Source: JBBQYA01 sp031412335 (GTDB taxonomy: Bacteria; Bacteroidota; Bacteroidia; Sphingobacteriales; Sphingobacteriaceae). Taken from it: a stretch of 64,000 nt of DNA. Position 1 is the first letter of the stretch, and every line of letters starts with the position of its first letter. This document shows, one piece after another, positions 26,985 through 36,406 of the stretch. The notes beneath the pieces were generated by a model that saw only the letters and a program-made list of their open reading frames with translations, was not told the DNA's origin and ran no database searches. The translations under genes were made by a program, and so were the position numbers. The stretch lies in the NCBI GenBank assembly GCA_031412335.1, contig JANOCT010000013.1, forward strand, positions 1-64,000. The letters are read 5' to 3'.

Positions 26985-27135
26985 TATCTTTGCAACTCAG
27001 GAAAAATAACAAAAGCTGATTTCCCCGACGATATATTTTCGTCTCACAGTAATTTTCTACGATATCTATCTTGATTCTGCCAAAAAAATTTAGCGCAGAA
27101 TATCAATCATTATTTTCATAAAATTAAAAATACAC
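26985..27135 (+). promoter_or_regulatory. -7 element and structured 5' leader of the DEAD-box gene
   Basis: TATCTTTG at 26985-26992 starts a leader of about 135 nt. It contains two hairpins: GACGA-N7-TCGTC (27027-27043) and ATTCTGC-N14-GCAGAAT (27074-27101). DEAD-box RNA helicase genes are often cold-regulated or autoregulated through long leaders, so this is a plausible RNA control region. No matching TTTG is at the right -33 spacing. Confidence 0.5.
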
Positions 27136-28383
27136 ATGAAGTTTGAAGAACTTAATTTAATAGATCCATTATTAAAATCTTTAAAAAAAGAAGGGTACGA
27201 AAACCCAACACCTATACAAGAACAAGCTATACCAATTATATTAGCCGGCAAAGATTTATTGGGTTGCGCCCAAACTGGAACTGGTAAAACTGCGGCTTTT
27301 GCTTTACCCATATTGCAACTTTTGCACACCGCAAAAAAACCAGCAATACATCCAATTCCTATTAGAGTTTTAATATTAACGCCAACGCGTGAATTAGCAA
27401 TTCAAATTGAAGAAAGTTTTAAAGCGTATGGAAGTTTCACAGGCCTAAAACAGTTGGTAATTTTTGGTGGAGTATCTCAAAATCCCCAAACAGATTCTCT
27501 AAAAAAAGGAGTAGACATTTTAGTTGCTACCCCAGGCAGATTGCTTGACCTTATTCAGCAGAAATTTATCAATCTTCATCATTTACAAATATTTGTATTG
27601 GACGAAGCAGATCGAATGTTGGATATGGGTTTTGTAAATGATGTTAAAAAAATAATTACCAAAATACCAGAACGCCGTCAAACCTTGTTTTTCTCAGCAA
27701 CTATGCCCCAAGAAATTCAAAAACTGGCAGATACCATATTAAACAAACCTGAAAAAGTTGAAGTAACTCCGGTATCTTCTACTGCCGATACCATTGAGCA
27801 GCAATTATTTTTTGTTGAAAAAAACGATAAAAGAAAGTTATTGCAAGAATTATTAAAAGATAAATCAATAAAGAGTGCACTTATTTTTACCCGAACCAAA
27901 CATGGTGCGGATAAAGTTGCAAAAGATTTAAACCATAATCATATTTTAACAGAGGCAATACATGGTAATAAATCTCAAAATGCACGACAAAGAGCTTTAA
28001 CTAATTTTAAAGAACAAAAAATAAGAGTTTTAGTAGCAACTGATATAGCTGCCAGAGGTATAGATGTTGACAGTTTAAGTCATGTTATCAATTACGAAAT
28101 TCCGAATATTCCTGAAACGTATGTACATAGAATAGGCAGAACTGGTAGAGCTGGAGCATCAGGCATTGCATTCTCTTTTTGTGATGAAGAAGAATTAGCC
28201 TATTTAAAAGATATTGAAAAATTAATAGGTAAAAAAATACCTGTTAATGATACTCATAACTTTGTGATGTTTGTAAATCCTGCAAAACTCGCAAACCCTT
28301 CTGCACCAGCACCCAAAAAAGCGAATAAACCAAGCAGCAAACAGAGAAATCGTTCGAGAACTCGCCCGGTTATGAAAGCATAA
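27136..28383 (+). CDS. DEAD-box ATP-dependent RNA helicase (RhlE-like)
   Basis: 415 residues with all core motifs: Q motif (YENPTPIQEQAIP, 21-33), Walker A AQTGTGKT (45-52), PTRELA (83-88), GG and TPGR, DEAD (156-159), SAT, then domain 2 with ARGID and HRIGRTGRAG. The C-terminal tail is short, basic and Ser/Arg-rich (KPSSKQRNRSRTRPVMKA), as in RhlE proteins. It unwinds RNA duplexes in ribosome assembly or RNA decay. Preceded by a long leader with hairpins and closed by a two-way terminator. Confidence 0.95.
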   Translation: MKFEELNLIDPLLKSLKKEGYENPTPIQEQAIPIILAGKDLLGCAQTGTGKTAAFALPILQLLHTAKKPAIHPIPIRVLILTPTRELAIQIEESFKAYGSFTGLKQLVIFGGVSQNPQTDSLKKGVDILVATPGRLLDLIQQKFINLHHLQIFVLDEADRMLDMGFVNDVKKIITKIPERRQTLFFSATMPQEIQKLADTILNKPEKVEVTPVSSTADTIEQQLFFVEKNDKRKLLQELLKDKSIKSALIFTRTKHGADKVAKDLNHNHILTEAIHGNKSQNARQRALTNFKEQKIRVLVATDIAARGIDVDSLSHVINYEIPNIPETYVHRIGRTGRAGASGIAFSFCDEEELAYLKDIEKLIGKKIPVNDTHNFVMFVNPAKLANPSAPAPKKANKPSSKQRNRSRTRPVMKA

Positions 28384-28390
28384 AAATTAA

Positions 28391-28424
28391 AAAAGGTGAA
28401 TAAATTATTAATTATTCACCTTTT
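28391..28424. terminator. Bidirectional terminator between helicase and PfpI-type genes
   Basis: AAAAGGTGAATAA (28391-28403) pairs perfectly with TTATTCACCTTTT (28412-28424), with A-rich and T-rich flanks on either side. It serves both converging genes. Confidence 0.88.
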
Positions 28425-28437
28425 TATTTAAAGATAA

Positions 28438-28977
28438 TTATACTGCTGCAAGTACTTCAATAATTTTTTTATTAAATGCATCTAAATCTGCTGGAGATCT
28501 GCTCGTAATTAAATTTTTATCATACACTACTTCTTCATCAATCCAGTTTGCACCAGCATTTTGCATATCCTTTTTAACAGAAGGAAATGAAGTCATGGTA
28601 ATACCGTGAAGTTGCTCTGTCTCGACCAATAATTGTGGTGCATGGCAGATTGCAGCAACTGTTTTACCAGCTGTAAAAAATGACTTGGCGAAATTAATAC
28701 AATGCTGATCTCTGCGCATTAAATCAGGATTAATAACACCGCCAGGAATTACCAACGCATCAAAATCTTTTTCATAGGCATTACTTACTTGCATATCAAC
28801 AGGTAGTTCAATAGTCCATTTATCATGTTTCCAACCTTTAACTACCTCTTTTTGTGGAGAAACAATATAGACTTTAGCACCTGCATCTTCCAATGCTTTT
28901 TTTGGGCTCGTTAATTCACTTTCTTCAAAGCCATTCTCGCTTAGTATGGCAATTTTTTTATCTTTTAATGAATTCAT
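28438..28977 (-). CDS. DJ-1/PfpI family protein (type 1 glutamine amidotransferase-like)
   Basis: 179 residues of the PfpI/YhbO branch. The nucleophile Cys111 with His112 stands in VAAICHAPQLL, the acidic partner is in ENGFEESEL (about residues 14-22), and the PGG turn is VIPGG (77-81). Members act as glyoxalase III or protein deglycases, or as stress proteins; older names call them intracellular proteases. A perfect dyad AAAATAGTT-N6-AACTATTTT lies just upstream and may be its operator. Confidence 0.9.
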   Translation of the reverse strand: MNSLKDKKIAILSENGFEESELTSPKKALEDAGAKVYIVSPQKEVVKGWKHDKWTIELPVDMQVSNAYEKDFDALVIPGGVINPDLMRRDQHCINFAKSFFTAGKTVAAICHAPQLLVETEQLHGITMTSFPSVKKDMQNAGANWIDEEVVYDKNLITSRSPADLDAFNKKIIEVLAAV

Positions 28978-28989
28978 ATTTTTATTTAT

Positions 28990-29013
28990 AAAATAGTTAA
29001 CATCAACTATTTT
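28990..29013. promoter_or_regulatory. Perfect dyad upstream of the PfpI-type gene
   Basis: AAAATAGTT (28990-28998), six nt, AACTATTTT (29005-29013). It starts 13 nt upstream of the ATG, where a repressor would block transcription. No T run suggests termination. Confidence 0.4.
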
Positions 29014-29040
29014 ATATTTTATTCAATAAAAACTCCAAAA

Positions 29041-29072
29041 AAAAATCTCTCTGGTTTTACAGAGAGATTTTT
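29041..29072 (-). terminator. Terminator of ftsZ and the dcw cluster
   Basis: AAAAATCTCTCTG (29041-29053), loop GTTTTA, CAGAGAGATTTTT (29060-29072): 13-bp perfect stem with a T run on the minus strand, 25 nt after the ftsZ stop. Confidence 0.9.
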
Positions 29073-29096
29073 TTAATCGGCAACAAATAATGTTGT

Positions 29097-30590
29097 TTAA
29101 TCTACATTATCATGCAAAAAAGAATTATTTGGTTTTATTTCACTTACTCCTTGCTCTGTAGTAAGTGTGAAACGGGATACCGCAGATTCTGATGAATGTG
29201 GAACATTTTCCAGTGCCGCATTTTTTCGAATATATGCCGGCTCCTTTTCCAAATCAGCAATACCATTGGTTGCACGTAGTTTCATACTCAAATCTTTTAA
29301 ACGCAAAATCCGATCTTTATGTCGTTGTTGCTCAAGCATAGTTTGCTCTTGCTCCTCAGTATTTACAACAGGTTCTGGTTCTTGAACTTGCACAACTTGC
29401 TTTTTTTCAGCAGCTGCAATTACTTTTTTAGTTACAATTTCTTTCTTTTCATTATCAGAAATTGGAGAAACATTTAACTCATCGAAAATACTAACCTGTC
29501 TAATATCTGATTTCATAACAGGCTCCGAACTAACTTCTCTTTCAAATTCTATTTTAGATTCAGGAGAAATAATTGGCTCTTCTAGCGACATTACTTTTCG
29601 TTCAATAACTAAAGGTTGGCTGGTTCTCTCAGAGCGTGTTTGAAAACCTGTAGCAATAAGTGTTACACTTATTTTCTCTCCTAAATTAGCATCAAAACAA
29701 TTACCCCAGATTATGTCAGCAGTAAGTCCAGCTTCTTCTTGTATATAATTAGTAATTTCAGATACCTCATCCATCAACACTTCATTTGTACCGGAAGTAA
29801 TATTTAATAAAATATATCTAGCTCCTTCAATTTCATTATCATTCAACAGCGGTGATGCCAATGCAGATTCAACAGCCAATTTTGCTCTTCCTTCTCCTTC
29901 TGCTGTAGCAGAACCCATTATAGCTACACCACTGCTTTTCATTACTGTTTTCACATCTTCAAAATCCACGTTTATATAACCTGGCATTGTAATGATTTCT
30001 GCAATTCCTTTTGCAGCCGTGGTAAGTATATCGTCTGCTTGTCCGAATGCACTACTCAATGTTAGGTTTCCAAACATTTCGCGTAGCTTTTCATTAGAAA
30101 TAACCAGTAATGTATCTACATTTCTTTTTAATTCCTCTAAACCTTCATCTGCTTGTTGCCTTCTTCTTTTTCCTTCGAAACTAAATGGAGTTGTAACAAT
30201 TGCAACTGTTAGAATGCCAAGTTCTTTTGCAGCTTGGGCTATAATAGGACTTGCACCAGTACCTGTTCCACCACCCATACCAGCTGTTATAAACAACATC
30301 TTAGTATTTGGGCTTAGCATTTCTTTAATGTCTTCAATATTTTCAATAGCAGAGTTTTTTCCTACTTCTGGGATTGAACCAGCTCCACGACCTTCAGTAA
30401 GACTAGAGCCTAACTGAACTTTATTTGGAATCGGACTTAAATCAAGCGCTTGGGCATCGGTATTACAGATAATAAAGTCAACACCTTTAATGCCTTGTAA
30501 AAACATATGATTAACTGCATTTCCACCACCGCCACCTACTCCAATAACTTTTATTAGAGAAGAATTTTCTTTTAACATTTCAAATTTCAT
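29097..30590 (-). CDS. ftsZ: Cell division protein FtsZ
   Basis: Tubulin-like GTPase that forms the Z ring. The 497 residues include the GTP-binding turn VIGVGGGGGNAVNHM (15-29), the tubulin signature GMGGGTGTGASP (104-115), and the T7-loop segment with NVDFEDVKTVM near 215 that completes the GTPase of the next subunit. After residue 320 comes a long, variable, acidic linker (about 130 residues, longer than in E. coli) and a conserved C-terminal peptide ending in SFLHDNVD, as in other Bacteroidota. Last gene of the cluster, 32 nt after ftsA, with a strong terminator. Confidence 0.98.
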   Translation of the reverse strand: MKFEMLKENSSLIKVIGVGGGGGNAVNHMFLQGIKGVDFIICNTDAQALDLSPIPNKVQLGSSLTEGRGAGSIPEVGKNSAIENIEDIKEMLSPNTKMLFITAGMGGGTGTGASPIIAQAAKELGILTVAIVTTPFSFEGKRRRQQADEGLEELKRNVDTLLVISNEKLREMFGNLTLSSAFGQADDILTTAAKGIAEIITMPGYINVDFEDVKTVMKSSGVAIMGSATAEGEGRAKLAVESALASPLLNDNEIEGARYILLNITSGTNEVLMDEVSEITNYIQEEAGLTADIIWGNCFDANLGEKISVTLIATGFQTRSERTSQPLVIERKVMSLEEPIISPESKIEFEREVSSEPVMKSDIRQVSIFDELNVSPISDNEKKEIVTKKVIAAAEKKQVVQVQEPEPVVNTEEQEQTMLEQQRHKDRILRLKDLSMKLRATNGIADLEKEPAYIRKNAALENVPHSSESAVSRFTLTTEQGVSEIKPNNSFLHDNVD

Positions 30591-30622
30591 GTTGTGTATA
30601 TTTTGTCTGGTTTGTTTTCTTT

Positions 30623-31948
30623 TTATTTAATAAAATCAGCATCGTCCAAATCACTTTGGAAAAACTCTTTACCCTTGTTTAGAATTTTATGCAGGAGTCC
30701 TTTTCTATTGTTTTCTACTTTCTCTACTTCATTCTGCAATTTTTTTGGAGATGCTTGTAGTTCAAGATTTTTAATTCCTTTTATTACTAATCCAATGCCT
30801 GTTGCATACATTGGGCTCTTAATTTCGTCAACATTACTTTTAGCTAAATGCTCATTTGGATATCCAACTCGAGCATCCATTCCGGTAATGAATTCTACTA
30901 ATTGACATAAATGTTTAAGATTTGCTCCACCACCTGTAAGTACAATTCCAGCAATTAATTTCTTTTCAAATCCCGAACTTTTAATTTCATAATGCACATG
31001 TTCAATTATTTCTTCCATGCGTGCTTGAATGATATAAGCCAGATTCTTCACAGAAACTTCTTTAGGTTCACGACCTCTTAAACCTGGAATAGAAATAATT
31101 TCAGTCTCTTGATTTTCGTCTGCTAAAGCTGAACCGAATTTCACTTTTAGCATTTCTGCGTGGGTTTTCATTACGGTACATCCTTCGCGAATATCTTCGG
31201 TAATGCTATTTCCGCCAAAAGGAATAACAGCTGTATGACGAATAATTCCCTCATGAAAAATTGCAATGTCAGTAGTTCCACCCCCGATATCAACTAAAAC
31301 AACACCAGCCTCCCGCTCTTCGTCGCTTAGTACGGCTTCAGCAGATGCCAATGGTTCGAGTATTAAATCTGTAGCTTCTAAATTTGCTTTTAAAACACAT
31401 TTATTAATATTTGCTGCAGCAGTTATTTGCCCGGTAATAATGTGAAAATTAGCTTCAAGCCTTACACCTGCCATTCCAATCGGATCTTTAATTCCTGTTT
31501 CATTATCTACCGTAAACTCTTGAGGCAAAACATGGATGATTGATTCCCCAGGCGCCATAACAAGTTTGTACATATCCTCAATAAGTCGGGCGATATCTTC
31601 TCTAGAAATTTCGTCAATTGTATTCTTTCGAACTATAATTCCTCGATGCTGAAGACTTTTTATATGCTGACCAGCGATACCTACATTAACTACTTTGATA
31701 TCTACACCCGATTTATTTTCAGCTTCAGTTACTGCGTCTTTAATTGCCTGAACCGTTTTTTCAATATTTGAAACTACCCCTCTGGTAACGCCAGCAGACT
31801 CAGCTTTACCCATACCCAAAACCTCAATTTTGCCAAACTCGTTTTTCTGACCTACAATGGCACATATTTTTGTCGTACCTATGTCAAGTCCGACAACTAA
31901 TTCGCCTATTGCTGATGTTGTTACATTTTCCTGCTCTACTTTTTTCAT
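30623..31948 (-). CDS. ftsA: Cell division protein FtsA
   Basis: Actin-like membrane tether for FtsZ, 441 residues. Phosphate-1 motif VVGLDIGTTKICAIVG (18-33), the SHS2/1C domain inserted after about residue 95, phosphate-2 VVLVDIGGGTTDIAIF (about 215) and adenosine motif GIVLTGGGANLKHL (about 345). The C-terminal amphipathic helix (GLLHKILNKGKEFFQSDLDD) is probably the membrane anchor. The start ATGA overlaps the ftsQ stop by 4 nt. Confidence 0.97.
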   Translation of the reverse strand: MKKVEQENVTTSAIGELVVGLDIGTTKICAIVGQKNEFGKIEVLGMGKAESAGVTRGVVSNIEKTVQAIKDAVTEAENKSGVDIKVVNVGIAGQHIKSLQHRGIIVRKNTIDEISREDIARLIEDMYKLVMAPGESIIHVLPQEFTVDNETGIKDPIGMAGVRLEANFHIITGQITAAANINKCVLKANLEATDLILEPLASAEAVLSDEEREAGVVLVDIGGGTTDIAIFHEGIIRHTAVIPFGGNSITEDIREGCTVMKTHAEMLKVKFGSALADENQETEIISIPGLRGREPKEVSVKNLAYIIQARMEEIIEHVHYEIKSSGFEKKLIAGIVLTGGGANLKHLCQLVEFITGMDARVGYPNEHLAKSNVDEIKSPMYATGIGLVIKGIKNLELQASPKKLQNEVEKVENNRKGLLHKILNKGKEFFQSDLDDADFIK

Positions 31949-32715
31949 ATACTATCTCTTTTGGTACAAACTATTTGATTCGAATATTTTAAATTAATTA
32001 TACTATATTTTTCCCAGCCTACTTTATTAAGCCCTTGATTATAAAACACTAAAAGTTTAGTGAATTTTTGATCTAGGTTTGATATATCGCCTAGTAAAAT
32101 TTTATGAGATCCTACTCTTGGAATTAATTCAAAATCACTATTTTCTTTTACCACCACTTCTTCTATTTGTGCATTCCAGAAATCGTCATTCGAAATAAAT
32201 TTGGCTAGAAGCAAAAGATCTTGGCTAATTGGAAACTTTAATTTGGATCGAAAATCAGAGCTTTCTGTAATTTTGCCATGCACAACCAATACATTTGGAG
32301 TAAAATTAGAAGACAACGGTATTTTTAATCCTTGCGCATCAACATAAAAATGCTCTCCAGAAATATTGATAAACCGGACTAATGGTAGTTTTTGAACAAC
32401 ATTAATCGTTAACTCACCATCAACTCCAGCATAAACATCTGCTTTCTTTATATATGGATTCCATTTCAGTTTTTGCTCTATTTCTTTAATGGAAATTAAA
32501 TGAACTGGCTCACCTATAAATCCTGCATTTTTGCCACCAATTAAATTTAACACGTCTTCTTTTTCCAAAAAGAAATTGTCATTATCTAATTCAACAGAAA
32601 CTCGTTTACACACAATTTCTTTTTGCTTTTTCTCACTAAAACCAACAGAAATAACCCATGCTGCTAAAGCAATGATCCAAGCAAGAATTACAGCAACTAT
32701 TTTAACTGTTTTCAT
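31945..32715 (-). CDS. ftsQ: Cell division protein FtsQ/DivIB
   Basis: A 256-residue bitopic protein: short cytoplasmic start, one membrane segment (IVAVILAWIIALAAWVISVGF, about 5-25), then a periplasmic part with a POTRA-like region (VLNLIGGKNAGFIGEPVHLI, IEQKLKWNPYIKKADVYAGV) and the beta domain. It links early and late division proteins. Sequence is weakly conserved as usual for FtsQ; position between murC and ftsA secures the call. It overlaps both neighbours by 4 nt. Confidence 0.9.
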   Translation of the reverse strand: MKTVKIVAVILAWIIALAAWVISVGFSEKKQKEIVCKRVSVELDNDNFFLEKEDVLNLIGGKNAGFIGEPVHLISIKEIEQKLKWNPYIKKADVYAGVDGELTINVVQKLPLVRFINISGEHFYVDAQGLKIPLSSNFTPNVLVVHGKITESSDFRSKLKFPISQDLLLLAKFISNDDFWNAQIEEVVVKENSDFELIPRVGSHKILLGDISNLDQKFTKLLVFYNQGLNKVGWEKYSIINLKYSNQIVCTKRDSI

Positions 32716-34064
32716 GTTAGTATTTCCTTTAATGGTTCTACAAAACGATCAATATCTCCAGCTCCAAGCGTAAGTAATAATTTTGGCTTTATTATTTTGA
32801 TTTTATTTAACAATTCACCATCGGCCACAAATTCTTTATTTTCTAAATTTATGTTTGCTAATAGCATTTGTGAATTAACTCCTTCTATTGGCTTTTCTCT
32901 TGCCGGATATATTTCTAATAATATAACCTGATCTGCTAGTGATAAGCTTTCTGAAAAAGCTCGAGCAAAATCTCGTGTTCTGGTGAAAAGATGTGGTTGA
33001 AAAACAACTGTCAACTTTAAATTAGGATATAATTGTTTTACTGAATTTATACATGCTTTTATTTCTTCAGGATGATGTGCATAATCATCAATGTAAATTT
33101 GATTTTCCTGTTTAATTATATATTCAAAACGTCTTTTAACGCCAGAGTAACTCTGTAGAGACTTTCGTATGCTTTCTTCATTAACGCCTTCATTCAATGC
33201 TATTGCAATAGCTGCAACGGCATTTTCAACATTATGCAATCCGGGTAAACCCAAGGTTAGATTTGAAATTATTTTGTTGCTATTAATAAAATCAAAATAA
33301 TAATTTCCATTTTTTATTTGAATGTTATCAGCGTAAAAATCTGCTTTGTTTTGAACTGAATAGCTATTATTTTTTTGTGAAATTGCTAATCCATTTTTTA
33401 CAATTAACACACCATCCTTTTTAATTTGACTTGCAAACTCACGGAAAGAATTTTCTAATGATTTAGGATCACCATAAATATCTAAATGATCGGCATCCAT
33501 GGAGGTAATAACAGCAACATCTGGATGTAATGTCAAAAATGATCTATCATATTCATCAGCTTCAACCACCATTACATTGGATGAGCCAATCAAAAAATTA
33601 CTTTGATAATTGGTAGAAATACCACCTAAAAATGCTGTACAATCAATCCCACCTTCTTTTAACAAATGGGTAATTATTGTTGAAGTTGTGGTTTTACCAT
33701 GTGTGCCTGCTACTGCAATTGTGTACATTCCTTTACTTATAATTCCTAAAACTTGCGATCGTTTATAAATTTCGGTGTGTGTAGAAAAATAAGTGTAAAG
33801 ATTAGTAGTAGTAGGAATTGCTGGCGTGTAAATAACTAAAACTGAGCTTGAATTCGTTTTATAAATATTTTTTACTTCTGAAATATCATCTGAATAACTC
33901 ACCTCAATTCCTTCTAAAATCAGTTGTTTAGTTAACGTAGTTTCAGTTTTATCATAACCAGCAACATTGCATTTTCTTTGTTTAAAATACCTTGCTAGTC
34001 CACTCATTCCTATCCCTCCAATTCCCAATAAAAAAACTGATTGAATTTTAGCTAGTTCCATCAT
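32712..34064 (-). CDS. murC: UDP-N-acetylmuramate--L-alanine ligase
   Basis: Adds L-Ala to UDP-MurNAc in the cytoplasm. 450 residues with the N-terminal Rossmann motif FLLGIGGIGMSGLARYF (11-27), ATP-binding GTHGKTTTSTIITHLL (about 119-134), the central EADEYDRSF and DADHLDIYGD, and the C-terminal DDYAHHPEEIKA typical of MurC. Full length. Its start overlaps the end of murG by 1 nt. Confidence 0.97.
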   Translation of the reverse strand: MMELAKIQSVFLLGIGGIGMSGLARYFKQRKCNVAGYDKTETTLTKQLILEGIEVSYSDDISEVKNIYKTNSSSVLVIYTPAIPTTTNLYTYFSTHTEIYKRSQVLGIISKGMYTIAVAGTHGKTTTSTIITHLLKEGGIDCTAFLGGISTNYQSNFLIGSSNVMVVEADEYDRSFLTLHPDVAVITSMDADHLDIYGDPKSLENSFREFASQIKKDGVLIVKNGLAISQKNNSYSVQNKADFYADNIQIKNGNYYFDFINSNKIISNLTLGLPGLHNVENAVAAIAIALNEGVNEESIRKSLQSYSGVKRRFEYIIKQENQIYIDDYAHHPEEIKACINSVKQLYPNLKLTVVFQPHLFTRTRDFARAFSESLSLADQVILLEIYPAREKPIEGVNSQMLLANINLENKEFVADGELLNKIKIIKPKLLLTLGAGDIDRFVEPLKEILT

Positions 34065-35188
34065 TAGTTTTTGGCTAGTTTTAAAACTTCTAATGCAATT
34101 ACCTCTGCTGAATCATTCAAAGCAAGTTTTCCGATGTTTTCACTCAGTTGATTACACTCATTTTCATCAGCAAGTAATCGCATTACAACTGAGCCTAATT
34201 TTTCGATTGCTACTTTATCAGCAATTAATATTGCAGCATTTTTACTTACCAACGACATTGCATTTTTTGTTTGATGATCTTCAGCAACTGTTGGAGATGG
34301 AATTAAAATTACAGGTTTCTGTACAATGCACAATTCTGATATTGTACCAGCACCTGCTCTTGAAATAATTAAATCAGCAATTGAATAAGCATAATCCATT
34401 CGGGATAAAAATTCAGTAATTACTAATGAATCATCACTTTTTTGAGCATATTTATTTGAAATATCTTGATAATAAAACTTTCCAGTTTGCCAAATTACTT
34501 GGAAACCAGCGTCCAAAAATGATTGAACATGAGCATCCAACGACTGATTTATAGTTCGAGCACCTCCGCTACCCCCAAGTACAAGAATTGTTTTTTTTGA
34601 ATTTGTAAAACTGAAATAAGAATAACTCTCATCAGATTTATCTTTTATATTGAAAATATCTTTCCGAATTGGATTTCCAGTTAATAGTATTTTATTTTTT
34701 GGAAAAAATAATTCCATACCAGTAAATGCAACACAAATTTTTGCTGCTTTGCCAGCCAATGATTTATTGGTAATGCCTGGATAAGAATTTTGCTCTTGTA
34801 ATAAATAAGGAACTCCTCTTAATGATGCAGCATACAATAATGGACCAGATGCATAACCGCCTACTCCTACTGCTACATCAGGTTTAAATTTATTAATTAT
34901 TGAAATGGCTTTTATAAAACTTTTAAGCAATTTATATGGAAATAAAAGATTGCTTAATGATAAACTACGTTGAATTCCCTGAATATCAAGGCCAGCAATT
35001 GCATAACCGGCAGCAGGTACTTTCTCCATTTCCATCTTACCATTTGCTCCTACAAAAAGTAATTCATTTGCTGGATTTATGGCTTTGATAGCGTTGGCAA
35101 TAGCAATAGCGGGGAATATATGTCCTCCTGTTCCTCCTCCGCTAATAATAATTCTGCGAGCAATTGCTGTAAAATCAGACTGGTGCAA
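34064..35188 (-). CDS. murG: UDP-GlcNAc:undecaprenyl-PP-MurNAc-pentapeptide transferase (MurG)
   Basis: Makes lipid II at the inner face of the membrane. 374 residues, GT-B fold of family GT28, with the first glycine loop SGGGTGGHIFPAIAIA (about 16-31), VGVGGYASGPLLYAA, the acceptor-side QEQNSYPGITNK, the second glycine loop VLGGSGGARTINQSL, and the donor motif RAGAGTISELC. It overlaps the end of ftsW by 14 nt and the start of murC by 1 nt. Confidence 0.97.
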   Translation of the reverse strand: MHQSDFTAIARRIIISGGGTGGHIFPAIAIANAIKAINPANELLFVGANGKMEMEKVPAAGYAIAGLDIQGIQRSLSLSNLLFPYKLLKSFIKAISIINKFKPDVAVGVGGYASGPLLYAASLRGVPYLLQEQNSYPGITNKSLAGKAAKICVAFTGMELFFPKNKILLTGNPIRKDIFNIKDKSDESYSYFSFTNSKKTILVLGGSGGARTINQSLDAHVQSFLDAGFQVIWQTGKFYYQDISNKYAQKSDDSLVITEFLSRMDYAYSIADLIISRAGAGTISELCIVQKPVILIPSPTVAEDHQTKNAMSLVSKNAAILIADKVAIEKLGSVVMRLLADENECNQLSENIGKLALNDSAEVIALEVLKLAKN

Positions 35189-36317
35189 GTTCCCCTCCTT
35201 TCTTTAACTCTTCAATATCCCTACTTACACTTAAAATAATTCCAAATGCGATACTATTAAATAAAATAGAAGTCCCACCCATACTTACCAATGGTAAAGC
35301 AACTCCTGTAACTGGAAATAAATTGACCGCTACAGCCATGTTGGCAAATGCCTGTATTACCAGGCTGAAACTCAGTCCGGCGGCGAGCAAAGCACCAAAA
35401 GCTTTGGGACTTAACGTGACAATACGTATACAGCGATATAATAAAACAAGATATAGCATTATTAAAAATCCTGCACCAAACAATCCATATTCTTCGATAA
35501 TAATGGCAAAAATAAAATCAGCAAAAGGAGAAGGTAAAAAATTTCTTTGGGTACTATTACCTGGGCCTTTTCCAAAAATCCCTCCAGTTGCAATTGCAAT
35601 TTTAGCTTGGTCTGTTTGAAATTTTTTATCAGGATCTGCTTTTTCAGGATGTAAAAACGCTGTAACTCGAGATTTATAGGTTTCTCTACGAGGTCCGAAA
35701 AATACTACTGTACTTACTAATACAGAACCTGCTAGGCAAACAATTGCAATTTGTTTTGCACTTATTCTTCCAATTAATAATAATAAAACACTGGTGCCAA
35801 AAACCAATAATGCTGTGGATAAATTCGCAGGTGCAATCAAACCACAGATCACCAATACAGATGCAATAATTGGAAGAAATGCTTCTTTAAAGTTTTTGAT
35901 TTTTTCCTGCCGTTTTGATAATTCTCTGGCTAAAAACATCACTAAGGCTAATTTTGCAATATCGGATGTTTGAAACGTTAAAGAAGTTCCAGGCAATTTT
36001 ACCCAGCGGGAAGCTTGATTAATTTCAGAACCAAAGAATAAGGTAAAAATTAATAAGGGTATAGAAATAAATAATAATAATTGTGCTGCCCTAGAATAAT
36101 AGCGATAATTAACTAAATGTGCTACATACATTAATCCGAGTCCAGCAATTATCATGGACATGTGTTTAAAAATATAGTAGGATGTATTGCCTTCTTGAAA
36201 TCTATACGCCAATGTTCCGGTAGAGCTATAAACGGCTAACATAGAAAATAGCGTAAGTGCAAATATGATTAACCATATCCATTTATCTCCTTTTGTATGT
36301 TGCAGTAACCAATTCAC
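35175..36317 (-). CDS. ftsW: Septal peptidoglycan glycosyltransferase FtsW (SEDS family)
   Basis: A polytopic membrane protein of 380 residues with about ten segments. The loop ATGGIFGKGPGNSTQ after the KSRVTAFLHPEKADPD segment and the closing SMGGTSILFNSIAFGIILSV are SEDS hallmarks. Works with the FtsI transpeptidase encoded upstream to build the septum. It starts 89 nt after murD, the largest gap inside the cluster, and may have an extra promoter there, though none is obvious. Confidence 0.95.
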   Translation of the reverse strand: MNWLLQHTKGDKWIWLIIFALTLFSMLAVYSSTGTLAYRFQEGNTSYYIFKHMSMIIAGLGLMYVAHLVNYRYYSRAAQLLLFISIPLLIFTLFFGSEINQASRWVKLPGTSLTFQTSDIAKLALVMFLARELSKRQEKIKNFKEAFLPIIASVLVICGLIAPANLSTALLVFGTSVLLLLIGRISAKQIAIVCLAGSVLVSTVVFFGPRRETYKSRVTAFLHPEKADPDKKFQTDQAKIAIATGGIFGKGPGNSTQRNFLPSPFADFIFAIIIEEYGLFGAGFLIMLYLVLLYRCIRIVTLSPKAFGALLAAGLSFSLVIQAFANMAVAVNLFPVTGVALPLVSMGGTSILFNSIAFGIILSVSRDIEELKKGGELAPV

Positions 36318-36406
36318 GCTTCAGATTTTAATTTTATTAATCACCTCCAAAAATTACAATTTCTAAAGGTTAGTTATCTATTTAGTTCTTAACTTATTAA
36401 CAGTAT

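Noticed and set aside
29167..30417. Plus-strand frames across ftsZ
   Set aside because: Shadows of FtsZ; the longer one mirrors the GTPase domain.
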